Below are positions 25,711 through 34,652 of a DNA stretch of 64,000 bases, one piece after another (the stretch's first letter is position 1; the number at the start of each line of letters is the position of its first letter). Source of the stretch: Hydromicrobium sp964415365 (GTDB lineage: Bacteria > Actinomycetota > Humimicrobiia > Humimicrobiales > Humimicrobiaceae). The notes under the pieces are model-generated. The model was not told where the DNA came from, ran no database searches, and worked only from the letters and a program-made list of their open reading frames with translations. The stretch covers positions 1 to 64,000 of the forward strand of contig CAYPYW010000009.1 in assembly GCA_964415365.1 (NCBI GenBank), read 5' to 3'. The position numbers and the translations under genes were made by a program.

Positions 25711-26850
25711 TTAATTACTACAATTTTCGTCATGTACCAATTTGGTAAAAGTAATGCCTGACTCTAACAAACCTTTATCATCAATATCCACTTTATAGTC
25801 ACAGAAATTTCTTGCAGGATTGTCTTCATCCTTTTTTTCACCCTTATTATTTTTTGCAACCTTAATTCTTGAAAAAAGCTTGTGAAATGGAACATTACCT
25901 CTTTTATTTTCATGTGTGAATACATATAATCCCTTGGTTGCCATCTTACCACGGGCTGCAGCAGTATCACTGTTTAACATCCATTCCAATGCTTCCCATA
26001 AAATAGCTAAGTCTTCGTCTCTTACTCTATACTTGTCTTGCTGGTCGGGAGTATTCTTTGGTTCCATTGCAAAGTATGGATTGTAAAAACCATATGCTAT
26101 ATATAAAGCATATGGTACTATTGGTTTACGAGCCATTTCAGTTTCTTTTCTTTTCCTGTCTTCTTCTTTCGTGATAGCTTTTCTTGTGATTGAATTATCA
26201 AGTCTAAAAATAGGATCAATTGATTTTGCGAATGTAAACTGAACTGGCCCTCGCACCTGGCCTGCATTAAGGCCTGTTGATAAAACAGCACCAAATATTC
26301 TTATATCATAATATTTTTCAATCATTCTTCTTTGGGTTTTCATTCTATCTTCTATTGTGAGTGATTCTCTTTTAACGCTTTCTTTCAACTTTTTGGCAAT
26401 CTGATTTAATTTCTTTTTTAATTCTTTATCTTCTACGCTATTAAACGCTTTTTTTATTTCGTTCTCTTTTCGAGATTCACCCCAATAAGTTAACATATTA
26501 CCGTCAAGGTCAAAGTTCTCTGGAGATTCAGATTGAAACCATTCAATAACCTGGTCATCTTCTAGTGTGCATTGAGGTTGCTCGACCCCAATTTCTGCAG
26601 CAGCGTCTGAAATAAGCCTATTTAATGCTGTCTCACTTTGAATAAAAATAGGGATATTTTTTGTCATTTGTAAGTAATCCCGTACTTTCCTTTTTAAACA
26701 TACATCTGTAACAATTCCATGCATGGTTTCGGGATCTATGCGGGGTAAGTTACCTGCATCCGGATCACCATTTGGGTTACCATTCTCAACATCAAAAAGT
26801 AATACGAAATCATGCCTTTTTGTAGGATCATTATAAATTTGATTACTCAT
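25711..26850 (-). CDS. cas7: Cascade backbone Cas7 (Csd2), with an enlarged insert
   Basis: The type I-C Cas7 signature is plain: FDVENGNPNGDPDAGNLPRI near residues 20-39, DVCLKRKVRDY near 49-59, DIRIFGAVLSTGLNAGQVRG near 182-201, PVQFTFAKSIDPI, and a late GLYVFTHENKRGNVPFHKLF. It binds along the crRNA as the repeated Cascade subunit. At 379 residues it is clearly longer than the roughly 285-300 usual for I-C. The extra length is a charged, helical segment between about residues 83 and 180 (DDQVIEWF..KELKKKLNQIAKKLKES). Start overlaps the cas8c stop by 4 bp. Confidence 0.92.
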   Translation of the reverse strand: MSNQIYNDPTKRHDFVLLFDVENGNPNGDPDAGNLPRIDPETMHGIVTDVCLKRKVRDYLQMTKNIPIFIQSETALNRLISDAAAEIGVEQPQCTLEDDQVIEWFQSESPENFDLDGNMLTYWGESRKENEIKKAFNSVEDKELKKKLNQIAKKLKESVKRESLTIEDRMKTQRRMIEKYYDIRIFGAVLSTGLNAGQVRGPVQFTFAKSIDPIFRLDNSITRKAITKEEDRKRKETEMARKPIVPYALYIAYGFYNPYFAMEPKNTPDQQDKYRVRDEDLAILWEALEWMLNSDTAAARGKMATKGLYVFTHENKRGNVPFHKLFSRIKVAKNNKGEKKDEDNPARNFCDYKVDIDDKGLLESGITFTKLVHDENCSN

Positions 26851-28736
26851 AGTTTTTCCTCCTTATATTCATTCTGTTTTTTATTTGCTCTTTTTTCATT
26901 GAATTTTGCACGTTGGTGATAAAATCCCAGGGAGAATTCACCCTGTTCTTGAAGCGAAAGTGTTTTAGGATAACCTCCAGTCTGATCAATCGCTTTTTCA
27001 ACAGATTCCATTAATCCTTCTAACTCTTTATATCCAAGTTGTTGTTTGCGTATCTTAGGAAAGTGATCGGTAGTGGTTCTCCTTATAAGTGTTCCAAAAA
27101 CTGACACTGGCGCGGATGAGGCAGAGCCATAAAACCTTTCAACAAGAGTGGTATTTATTTTCCATCTTGCCGCACGTAATTGTGCTTCTTCAAGGATTGA
27201 TAGAAGTCTCCCACATAGGTACCCTACGGTATTTCGATTTGTATCAAGTGTTTCCATTTCTTTCATACCCTCCTTTTTATAAGTTAAATACATCTTTAAA
27301 GTTGCCATTAATACCTGTTGTTTATCTGGTTTTTCAAATATTTTCATATTTCTCATACACATTACGGCTGCTTCTAGAAGAGCAGAAGGAGGTGATTCAC
27401 CTAAATATGCAGTTCGCAATAGTTGGCGACTTATATTAGGGTTGCTTATCTCAATTTCTTTATAATATGGCTTAGATATATTAGAAGCCTCTATTGATTT
27501 TAGAATATCAGGTATTCCAAAACTTGTTGGTTCTATTCCTGTGGGACTAATAATTTTCTGTGAGTCAATAAATAATTTGAGGTTCTTTTGCAATTTGTCT
27601 AGAGAAATGTCTATCCAGTCTCTAACGGAAATACGACCTTTGTTAGGTGATAAAACAAAGAGGTAGAAAGCATTGTCTGCTATATTTATTGAAGCGCTAT
27701 TGCCTGTCCATGGGATACTTAGCATATTTTCCAATTGTTTTAAATCTGGTGTTGGAATATTCTTGCCAACTAATTCAGTATCACTAATAAGTGGGAAACT
27801 TAAGTTTCCCAATAGTTCAGTAGGATTAACTATTGTCTCACCCATCTTTATTGGTTGTTCATCTTTCAACCATAAGAAAGCAAATTGGTTCAGGGTAGAA
27901 TCAGTATTGAGTTTGCCATCCCTTCTATCCTGCGAAATTATCTTATAATGTAATTCATTGTCTCTTAGATAATTCAATGTTCTTGCTATAATGTCTCCAC
28001 AAATTATGCATTGACCAAGATGTGCCTTCTCTTCAAATACTTGTACTCCCTCAATATAAGACACAAACGCGTCCTTGTTATACGAATGAAGTGGAATAGG
28101 TTTAAAGAGCCTAACCCAAACTGGTATTTTTTTAGCCATTTGTTGATGTTTCCCACAAATAGAGCATTCACCTGCTTTTGCTTTTCCTGTTTCTGTATTT
28201 TGTCGTGTACGTTCCTTAAGTTCTTCTTGCCAAAACTGTTTTATCTCTGGATGTTCAAACAATTGCCTCCCAGCGAAAGTACCATCTTCAAAAACAAAAG
28301 AAACCCAATCTTTATTTAGGATATTTTTAAAATTTCTATCGTTTTCAATCTCTTTACTATAAAGTTTTGAATAAACAATATCTATTGCTGACTTTAATTC
28401 CTTATCCTTAACAAAACAGCAAACCTTTTTTAGAAGTTTTATAAACTCTACATGTTTATCTTGCGCCTTACTATCAGATCCTCCACCTTTTTGTTCAGTT
28501 ACACCAAAAACATATCCAGCTTCATCAATACAGGGATGGGCTTCAATTTTGCTTGTTCTACCACAGAATGGTCTAGGTATATTGATTTGAGAGTTCTCAA
28601 GATAAATTTTTTCTGGATTTTTAAACCACAAATGCACTACCCATCTAATTGGTTGTTTGTAATAATAAAAACCTGTAAAGGGTAATTTCTTTTCTTTTTC
28701 AAGCTTTCGACCTAATTCAATTATTTCCTTAAACAT
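26847..28736 (-). CDS. cas8c: Cascade large subunit Cas8c (Csd1)
   Basis: A 629-residue protein in the position and size range of type I-C Cas8c, the subunit that recognises the PAM and contacts target DNA. Two zinc-type pairs stand out: ECSICGKHQQ near residues 196-205 and QCIICGDII further on, flanking PIPLHSYNKDAFVSY, which matches the conserved Csd1 core. The C-terminal half (AYLGESPPSALLEAAVMC, then YLCGRLLSILEEAQ) also fits. In I-C systems an internal start in this gene often makes the small Cas11 subunit; I cannot place such a start with confidence. It overlaps cas5 by 8 bp and cas7 by 4 bp. Confidence 0.9.
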   Translation of the reverse strand: MFKEIIELGRKLEKEKKLPFTGFYYYKQPIRWVVHLWFKNPEKIYLENSQINIPRPFCGRTSKIEAHPCIDEAGYVFGVTEQKGGGSDSKAQDKHVEFIKLLKKVCCFVKDKELKSAIDIVYSKLYSKEIENDRNFKNILNKDWVSFVFEDGTFAGRQLFEHPEIKQFWQEELKERTRQNTETGKAKAGECSICGKHQQMAKKIPVWVRLFKPIPLHSYNKDAFVSYIEGVQVFEEKAHLGQCIICGDIIARTLNYLRDNELHYKIISQDRRDGKLNTDSTLNQFAFLWLKDEQPIKMGETIVNPTELLGNLSFPLISDTELVGKNIPTPDLKQLENMLSIPWTGNSASINIADNAFYLFVLSPNKGRISVRDWIDISLDKLQKNLKLFIDSQKIISPTGIEPTSFGIPDILKSIEASNISKPYYKEIEISNPNISRQLLRTAYLGESPPSALLEAAVMCMRNMKIFEKPDKQQVLMATLKMYLTYKKEGMKEMETLDTNRNTVGYLCGRLLSILEEAQLRAARWKINTTLVERFYGSASSAPVSVFGTLIRRTTTDHFPKIRKQQLGYKELEGLMESVEKAIDQTGGYPKTLSLQEQGEFSLGFYHQRAKFNEKRANKKQNEYKEEKL

Positions 28737-29427
28737 TAATACCTTCTAATTCATATAATTCACGATATTTATTAAATGGCACCGTTAATACATTATTTTC
28801 TATGGATGCATCAAAAAATAATGCATAAGCATGTCCTTTAACAATATTTTTTTCATTTCCTTTATGGCGGTAAAAGTTAATTTCCTTACGTTCGTCATTT
28901 TCTATATAGGCTGTATCAAAAAGTAATTGTCCCAAATAGAGCTTTTTTATAGGTTCTTCTGGTTCTTCATTACCAGTTGCAGGTTCAAACCACGCAACAA
29001 ATTCTCTTGTTCCAAGATATGGTGTGTGGTGATACTGTCCACATTTAAGTTTTCTCTTAAACTGATCAGTATAACCATTAAGGTTATTGATTCCATTTTT
29101 AAGTATTATTTCTGCTTTAATGACATATTCAACATCTTTTAAAATAAGGCTAACCCGTTGCTGGCGTTTGTGTTCGATGATAATAGGCTTCTTATCTTGC
29201 TTATCTTCTATTTCGTTTCTCATGATACTTATTTGTCTGATTGGTTTAAGTATTTTGATTTCTCTAATTTCCCATCTAAACTGTGGTTTCCAATAAATCG
29301 CCTCCAAAATACCTCTGGCCGCTGCTGGTGTCATAATAGGATAGGTACACCGTTCTACTTTCAATCCTGGATTTGTAAAACATGCATATTCCCCACCTAC
29401 TTTTACTAAAAAAGTTCCTTTCTTCAT
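28729..29427 (-). CDS. cas5c: Cas5c (Cas5d), pre-crRNA processing subunit
   Basis: A 232-residue RAMP protein opening with FLVKVGGEYACFTNPGLKVE, then YPIMTPAAARGILEAIYWKP, the standard Cas5d N-terminus and glycine-rich helix. The family's general RAMP end (TVPFNKYRELYELEG) is present. In type I-C, which lacks Cas6, Cas5 cuts the pre-crRNA within the repeat and stays on the 5' handle of the crRNA. The GC-rich repeat hairpin of the array is a suitable substrate. It starts 9 bp after cas3. Confidence 0.93.
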   Translation of the reverse strand: MKKGTFLVKVGGEYACFTNPGLKVERCTYPIMTPAAARGILEAIYWKPQFRWEIREIKILKPIRQISIMRNEIEDKQDKKPIIIEHKRQQRVSLILKDVEYVIKAEIILKNGINNLNGYTDQFKRKLKCGQYHHTPYLGTREFVAWFEPATGNEEPEEPIKKLYLGQLLFDTAYIENDERKEINFYRHKGNEKNIVKGHAYALFFDASIENNVLTVPFNKYRELYELEGINV

Positions 29428-29436
29428 AGTTGCCCC

Positions 29437-31611
29437 TTATTGTATAAGATCGCTTGGATCATAGATAACAGGTACTAATCCTCTTAATTTATCATATAAA
29501 CCTAACGAAAGATAAAATCCTTCAGATATTGGTTCAAGTAAACCTTCTTTTTCGAGTTTTATGACGTCATAGTCAAAGACGTTTACCAATAAAGGTTGTA
29601 GTCTCTGCCATGTTCTTCTACAAGGATGATATCTCCATTCTTTCAATCTTTTTATGGCAGAATCACAATTAATCAAAACTGGGATTGTGTTTTGTTCAAT
29701 TAGATGGTATCGAGAATCAACCTCTGGATAATCCAAAACTTCTCTCAGGGTTTGTATCTTCTTTTTATCTGTATCGACATCAGTAAATAATTTCTCAAAA
29801 TATATTTGATACAATTCGGGGTTATGTAATTCTGAAATATTGTACTGCTTTAACAAAAGCTTTGATTTTTCAAGTCCAGCTTTATATGGACCTCCAGGTA
29901 TTCGTCCTTCCAATGGATCGAATATCATTACACGGCCAAGTTGCTGTTGAGGGAGTTTACCTTCCCTATTGCATCTTCCAGCAGCTTGAACAATTCTATC
30001 AAATGGTCCTATAGCCCGATAAACTACAGGGAAATCTATGTCTACTCCTGCTTCAATAACCTGGGTACTGATCAATCTTACAGGCGAATCATTTTTGAGT
30101 CTTCTTCTTATTTCTCTAAGTATAAGCTTACGATGTATCCCACAAAGTAAGGTTGAAAGATGAAAAGTATCTGCTGTTTCAGTAAAAGCTTGGATTAGAT
30201 CCAGGGCATCCTTGCGGGTATTCAATATGACCATGATTTGTTTTTCTTTAGATATTTCGTCTGCCAGTTCCTTCTAGGAAATTTGATTTTCTATCCTATG
30301 ATATTCAACCCTTCTAAGTTCTTCAAAATGCTTTTTATATATAGCTGCTGGAACTATCTCATGGACTTTTAATCCTTGAAACGGTTTTAGGTAATAACTT
30401 TCTTCAAAAACAGGTTGGGTTGCTGTGCTGAGAAGAACAGTAGCACCATAATTTTCAACGATTTCTCGCAATACATCAAGGGTCGGTGTTAATAGCTCTG
30501 GAGGTAAAGTCTGAACCTCATCTATTACAATAACGCTCCGAGAAAGATTATGTAATTTACGTATTTTTCCAGGTTTATTTGAAAAAAGACTTTCAAAAAG
30601 TTGTACTGTTGTAGTAACTATTAGAGGTGCATCCCAATTCTCACTAGCAATCCTTAGCCAAACATATCCAGCATCCTCATTTTCATTAGTTGGAATCCCG
30701 ACCTGGCTATGATGTTCAAGCACTGCATTGTAACCAAATATTTTTCTGAATTCTTTAGCTGTTTGATCAATAATACTTGTGTATGGTATAGAAACAATGA
30801 TCCGCTCCATTTGATTTTTGATGGCATGCTTTAATGCAAAGGCTAAGCCACTTCTGGTTTTTCCACCGCCTGTAGGGACTGTCATTCGGTATACACCAGA
30901 CTTCCCGGTTGCAGCCTCGTCACATAATTCATAAACTTCCTTGCGAATTTTATTAATCTGAGTTTTTGTATCAACACTACTCATAAGCTGCTTTTGATTT
31001 ATATTAAATCTAAACCAGAGATCTTTTATTCCTTGCAGTCTGCGTCTTAGAATATATTGCTTTTCATTAAAATGTTTTTCTGTGTTTAGATAATCAGCAT
31101 CAACAAGTGCAGAAAAGACCATTCTAATAAACAATTCTTTTTGTGTGTTTGTTAATTCCGGTAGGTTCACTGAAGGTAAAGAAGGAAGTTTTTTTGCATA
31201 TCTCAACATTTGTTGGCATAAATTATGACTATTTTTTATTTGTTCAACAAACCGTTGTGAGAGTGTCCCTGGTTGTCCAATGCCACTATGATGACCGGCT
31301 ATAGCTAAAGCTATTTCTTCCCAACGGCCTTCCTTTCCCTCGCTAGTAAGAAGTAAGTAGACCAAAGCTGCTCCCCATATTGCATGAGGGACTGTTTCAT
31401 GGCTCTCACCTTGCCGGCATGCTTTAAGATAATTCTGAAATTTAGGATTACTCTTTCCAAGATCATGCCACAATCCTATCCAGTAAGCTAAATTGCCAGC
31501 GGAAAATTTATCAGCAAATTGTTTAGCAAGTTCTGCAACTTCCTTTAGATGGAGAACAAGGTAATGCCACTCATTTTTCTCATTTGGAGTGTGTGCATAT
31601 AATTCATTCAT
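29437..31611 (-). pseudogene. cas3: cas3 nuclease-helicase interrupted by an in-frame amber codon
   Basis: One continuous frame of 725 codons encodes HD nuclease then SF2 helicase. HD motif: HLKEVAELAKQF and LWHDLGK (H49-D50), then AGHHSGIG. Helicase: PTGGGKTRSG (Walker A), VIDEVQTLPPELL (motif II), LLSTATQP (III), and after the interruption STQVIEAGVDIDF with QAAGRCNREG (V and VI). Codon 446 (30274-30276) is TAG. Reading through it gives HRIENQIS-stop-KELADEISKEKQIMVILNTR, with both sides in the same frame and homologous, so this is a nonsense change and not a frameshift. The gene would yield an HD plus first-RecA fragment and perhaps a separate C-terminal part from the Met codon at 30234. 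Unless suppressed, Cas3 is inactive for target destruction, while Cascade and adaptation genes look intact. A base error is also possible. Confidence 0.88.
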
Positions 31612-31669
31612 AACAATTTACCTTCTCTTATGCCTCTCGAGTTATGTGAGTAATATTTAAAGTAAATGC

Positions 31670-31801
31670 TCATTCAACGTCCCCAAAAGGTTCGGCAAAC
31701 TCTCTGGCGAGTTTAGCAACATTCTTTAAATGGTCTTCAAGCCTTTGCCACTCTTTCTGAGGTCTTCCTTCCAGACTGTGTGCATAATATTCTTTTAGCA
31801 T
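31670..31801 (-). pseudogene. 5' remnant of a second cas3 gene
   Basis: From ATG at 31801 the frame reads MLKEYYAHSLEGRPQKEWQR, then LEDHLKNVAKLAREFAEPFG before ending at 31670. This is the exact N-terminus typical of type I-C Cas3 HD domains (YYAHSLEGRP.EWQ.LEDHLKNVA.LA.EFA..FG) and parallels the start of the intact-length cas3 59 bp downstream, though clearly from a different allele. Only about 43 codons survive. It suggests that one cas3 was replaced or deleted by recombination near 31670. The frame is open upstream to 31858. Confidence 0.75.
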
Positions 31802-31924
31802 GGAATTTATAGATATTATCTCAGAATTATTCTTAAGATTTTTTTCTTGATATAGCAATTAAGTATTTAAATAATACATTATTTTTATATGAAAGAAAAC
31901 CACAAATAAATAAGACTCATTTTA

Positions 31925-31933
31925 TGGTATAAT
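31925..31933 (+). promoter_or_regulatory. Extended -10 promoter upstream of the small lipoprotein gene
   Basis: TGGTATAAT (31925-31933) is an extended -10 element; no good -35 box is visible 17 bp upstream. It faces the lipoprotein gene at 32069. The rest of the 31802-32068 gap shows no gene. Confidence 0.45.
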
Positions 31934-32068
31934 TTAACGTATCCTTTTTAGATGAGAGTAATAAGGTTCAAGTTTTTTAAGTAGGGATTTTCAATGAAAG
32001 CAACAGCAAGTAAGTTAAAAGGTGTCTGTAGAATGAAATCTTACAGAATAGGGGAATAGGAGATAAGA

Positions 32069-32497
32069 ATGAAGAGAGTTTTGGGGGTAACGTTTGTTAC
32101 TATTGTTGTGTTATCAATGATCTTGATCGCTGTCGGCTGTAAACAGGCGGCTGGGACCACTATGACAGAAGCCGACTGTATAAAATATCTCAGTGCAAGG
32201 GTTTCAGATATAGAATTTGGAAGGTCAAAGACAGAATTTACTACAGATTCCAGTTTATATCCGACTGTTGGAACAGAAATAAAAAGTGATTTGTGTACAA
32301 AACAGGTTTCGGTAGTCTTACTGGATAGTAATAATGAGATAATTCTTGAAAAGGCTTATAATCTTCCTCCGGGAGGAGGCGGAGAAACAGGCTATGGCGA
32401 TTACAACGAAGGCAGAACTCTCATGCCCGGGGATTACAAATTTGAGTTTTATTATGGGGATACATTATTTAAAACGATAGATATAAAGATTAAGTAA
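32069..32497 (+). CDS. Small secreted lipoprotein of unknown function
   Basis: A 142-residue protein with a clear lipoprotein signal (hydrophobic segment 5-22, lipobox IAVGC, Cys24). The mature part contains two further Cys (TEADCIKYL, SDLCTKQV), a glycine-rich loop NLPPGGGGETGYGDY, and a C-terminal strand pattern (GDYKFEFYYGDTLFKTIDIK) like an immunoglobulin-type beta sandwich. I do not recognise a family. AGGAG lies 8-12 nt before the ATG. It is isolated: cas genes lie upstream on the other strand, and the dehydratase genes converge from downstream. Confidence 0.8.
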   Translation: MKRVLGVTFVTIVVLSMILIAVGCKQAAGTTMTEADCIKYLSARVSDIEFGRSKTEFTTDSSLYPTVGTEIKSDLCTKQVSVVLLDSNNEIILEKAYNLPPGGGGETGYGDYNEGRTLMPGDYKFEFYYGDTLFKTIDIKIK

Positions 32498-32542
32498 ACG
32501 ATTAGTCTTAAATAAAAAGGATGAGATATAATCTTTAAAAAA

Positions 32543-33316
32543 TCAGTAAAGGCTTCGCGCAAGATATGCTGCTCCCAGTGCTCCTGTTATCTGTGGCTCA
32601 TCCGGAATATTTATTTTAACATCTAATTTTTCTTCCAGGGCTTTTACCACACCCAGATTTTTAGCTACTCCTCCGGTCATGCAAATCGGCTCCTCAAGCC
32701 CCACTCTTTCGATCATTGAAGTTATTCTATCTGTAATTGAATAGATAAGGCCTTTTATGATTTTGTTTTTATCTATACCCTGCCCGATTAGCGATACTAT
32801 TTCGGATTCGGCAAATACAGTACAGGTAGAAGTTATGTCAACTTTACCGGTGGTTTTGGTAAAGATGGGGGCAAACTCTTCCAGATTTATTTCCATTGCC
32901 CTTGCCATGACTTCCAGAAATCGACCTGTTCCAGCAGCACATTTATCATTCATGAGAAAGTCAATGGGATTTCCATTTTCAAGTTTTATGATCTTGCTAT
33001 CCTGGCCTCCGATGTCTATTACCATTTTCAGATCCGGGAATAAAGAGACAGCACCCCGGGCATGACAGCTTATTTCGGTTATATTTTTATCAGCGAAAGG
33101 GATATTTATTCTTCCATAACCGGTTGCCACAATAGCTTTTACCTCGTTATCTACGAGGCCAGCTTTTTTTAAGGAATCGTCAAAGGCTTTCCTGGTAGCA
33201 TTTTTACTGTCAGAGCCAGTGGGAGCTATTATATAAGATACGATTCTGTCACGTTCGCTATCCAGTATTACCACTTCGGTTGAAACTGAACCTACATCAA
33301 TACCACAGGTATACAT
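32543..33316 (-). CDS. 2-hydroxyacyl-CoA dehydratase activator ATPase (HgdC/BadF family)
   Basis: A 257-residue ASKHA ATPase. GIDVGSVSTEVVILD near the start and DIGGQDSKIIKL at 111-122 form the nucleotide site. Cys126 (NDKCAAGTGRFLE) and Cys165 (STCTVFAESE) match the cysteines that hold the dimer-bridging 4Fe-4S cluster in Acidaminococcus component A. It injects one high-energy electron into the dehydratase at the cost of ATP. It is the third gene of a - strand set with the two dehydratase subunits, spaced 22 bp from the nearer one. Oxygen sensitivity of this family supports an anaerobic host. Confidence 0.92.
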   Translation of the reverse strand: MYTCGIDVGSVSTEVVILDSERDRIVSYIIAPTGSDSKNATRKAFDDSLKKAGLVDNEVKAIVATGYGRINIPFADKNITEISCHARGAVSLFPDLKMVIDIGGQDSKIIKLENGNPIDFLMNDKCAAGTGRFLEVMARAMEINLEEFAPIFTKTTGKVDITSTCTVFAESEIVSLIGQGIDKNKIIKGLIYSITDRITSMIERVGLEEPICMTGGVAKNLGVVKALEEKLDVKINIPDEPQITGALGAAYLARSLY

Positions 33317-33338
33317 TTGACTCCTTTCCTTATCTTAA

Positions 33339-34622
33339 TTATGAGTTTAAAATTTCTATAAAACCCTGCAATCTGGTTTTTATCTGCCCCTTTGAGGAAT
33401 TATTCTGGTCTACGCAATCTCCGTCAAGGACCAGCGTTGGAATACCAAGTTTTTTCAGGCTATCTTTTATAATTCTTGCTCCACCGTTACTCTGTCTGCA
33501 TCCCCAGTGAGAAAAGAGAATTGCTCCATCGGCTCTATAATCTCTGGCTGCTTTAAGAATTACATCGATACGGTTATTGATACTGCCCGCCAGAAAGTGA
33601 GAGAGCATTTTTTTAGCAAAACTTTCAAAAGGCTTTTCGGGATTAAGTTCAGGCCAGTAAACATGATTTATTTCTTCAAACACTACCCTGCAATTTTCCT
33701 TCTCCAATATATCAAATATCTCACTTTTGTAATAAGGTTTAAGGTGAAGCCAGAGAATTCTTTTAATTGATTTGTTCTTATTGGAATTTTCTTTCTTTTC
33801 CCTGTCCAGGTATTTTTTTAACTCCTTATATATCTCTTTATAAAGAATGACTGCTTCCCGCGTCCCTGCAAGCCCATGGAAAGGCAGGATAAAATTCAAA
33901 CCGTTGAAATAAGCAGGGTAATTTGCAAGGATTTTTCTTAAGTTGCTAACCTCGATTGCCCATTTTCTGAATTCATTTGAAAGTTCAATGGCATCTTTAA
34001 ACATAGAGATGTTTAGTTTTTTACCTGTTTTGGAACATATATCTGTGCAGATGTTTTTAATCTGTGTTGTCATATACTGAATAGACTCCTTTGAGTAACG
34101 GCAAGGAACATCAATGAGATAAAAGTTTTTTTCGATACTATGTTTTACCGAATGTATATAGAATGATTTTTGCGCGGCATCACAGGCAAGATTTGTTGTG
34201 ATAATAAAATCCGGCCTGGGAAATAAATCAAGCTCTGCTGCGCCGGATGCGCTCCTATGGAAGGTGCATAGATCCTGTGAGTACCATTTTGATGAAGCTT
34301 CTTTAAGTGTCTGCGATGCCAGCCCTAATCCTGCCGTAAATCCTGCCATGACTTCTGGCAGGAATGGTGTAATCCCCAGTGCATGAAACATCTCATAAGG
34401 TAAAAACAGAGATCCATAGCCTACCGGACGGCTATTGCTTGAGTAAGCCTTCTTAAGGCTTTCTATAGTAAAGATATTAAGATATTTATCGGGTACAGAT
34501 GAAAATGTGCTTCCATAAGCATAGAGTACCGGTTTTGTAGCAATAATACCCAGCAGTCTTTTGATATATCTCTGATTTAAATTTTTCTGTATACCTGTTT
34601 TTAATCTGTCTTTTATACCCAT
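33339..34622 (-). CDS. 2-hydroxyacyl-CoA dehydratase / benzoyl-CoA reductase family subunit (A)
   Basis: A 427-residue protein of the HgdA/HgdB-BcrB/C family. Candidate cluster ligands are conserved: NLACDAAQKSF, DVPCRYSKESIQ and SHWGCRQSNGGAR near the C-terminus, followed by VLDGDCVDQNNSSKGQIKTRLQGFIE, the family's standard ending. Together with the subunit encoded upstream it should form the dehydratase heterodimer carrying 4Fe-4S centres, removing water from a 2-hydroxyacyl-CoA or related substrate. The substrate is unknown; no CoA-transferase or dehydrogenase gene is nearby. It is spaced 30 bp from the neighbouring subunit gene. Confidence 0.9.
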   Translation of the reverse strand: MGIKDRLKTGIQKNLNQRYIKRLLGIIATKPVLYAYGSTFSSVPDKYLNIFTIESLKKAYSSNSRPVGYGSLFLPYEMFHALGITPFLPEVMAGFTAGLGLASQTLKEASSKWYSQDLCTFHRSASGAAELDLFPRPDFIITTNLACDAAQKSFYIHSVKHSIEKNFYLIDVPCRYSKESIQYMTTQIKNICTDICSKTGKKLNISMFKDAIELSNEFRKWAIEVSNLRKILANYPAYFNGLNFILPFHGLAGTREAVILYKEIYKELKKYLDREKKENSNKNKSIKRILWLHLKPYYKSEIFDILEKENCRVVFEEINHVYWPELNPEKPFESFAKKMLSHFLAGSINNRIDVILKAARDYRADGAILFSHWGCRQSNGGARIIKDSLKKLGIPTLVLDGDCVDQNNSSKGQIKTRLQGFIEILNS

Positions 34623-34652
34623 TTTTTATAGCTTTTCAGTCATGGTTTATAG

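Noticed and set aside
30274..30276. TAG decoded as pyrrolysine or another amino acid
   Set aside because: TAG serves as the final stop of the gmhA-like and binding-protein genes, and there is no pyrrolysine machinery in the window.
29437..31611. cas3 split into two genuine genes (separate HD-helicase and helicase proteins)
   Set aside because: Both parts are in the same frame, and translation across the TAG continues the homology without loss; natural cas3'/cas3'' splits separate the HD domain from the helicase, not the two RecA lobes.
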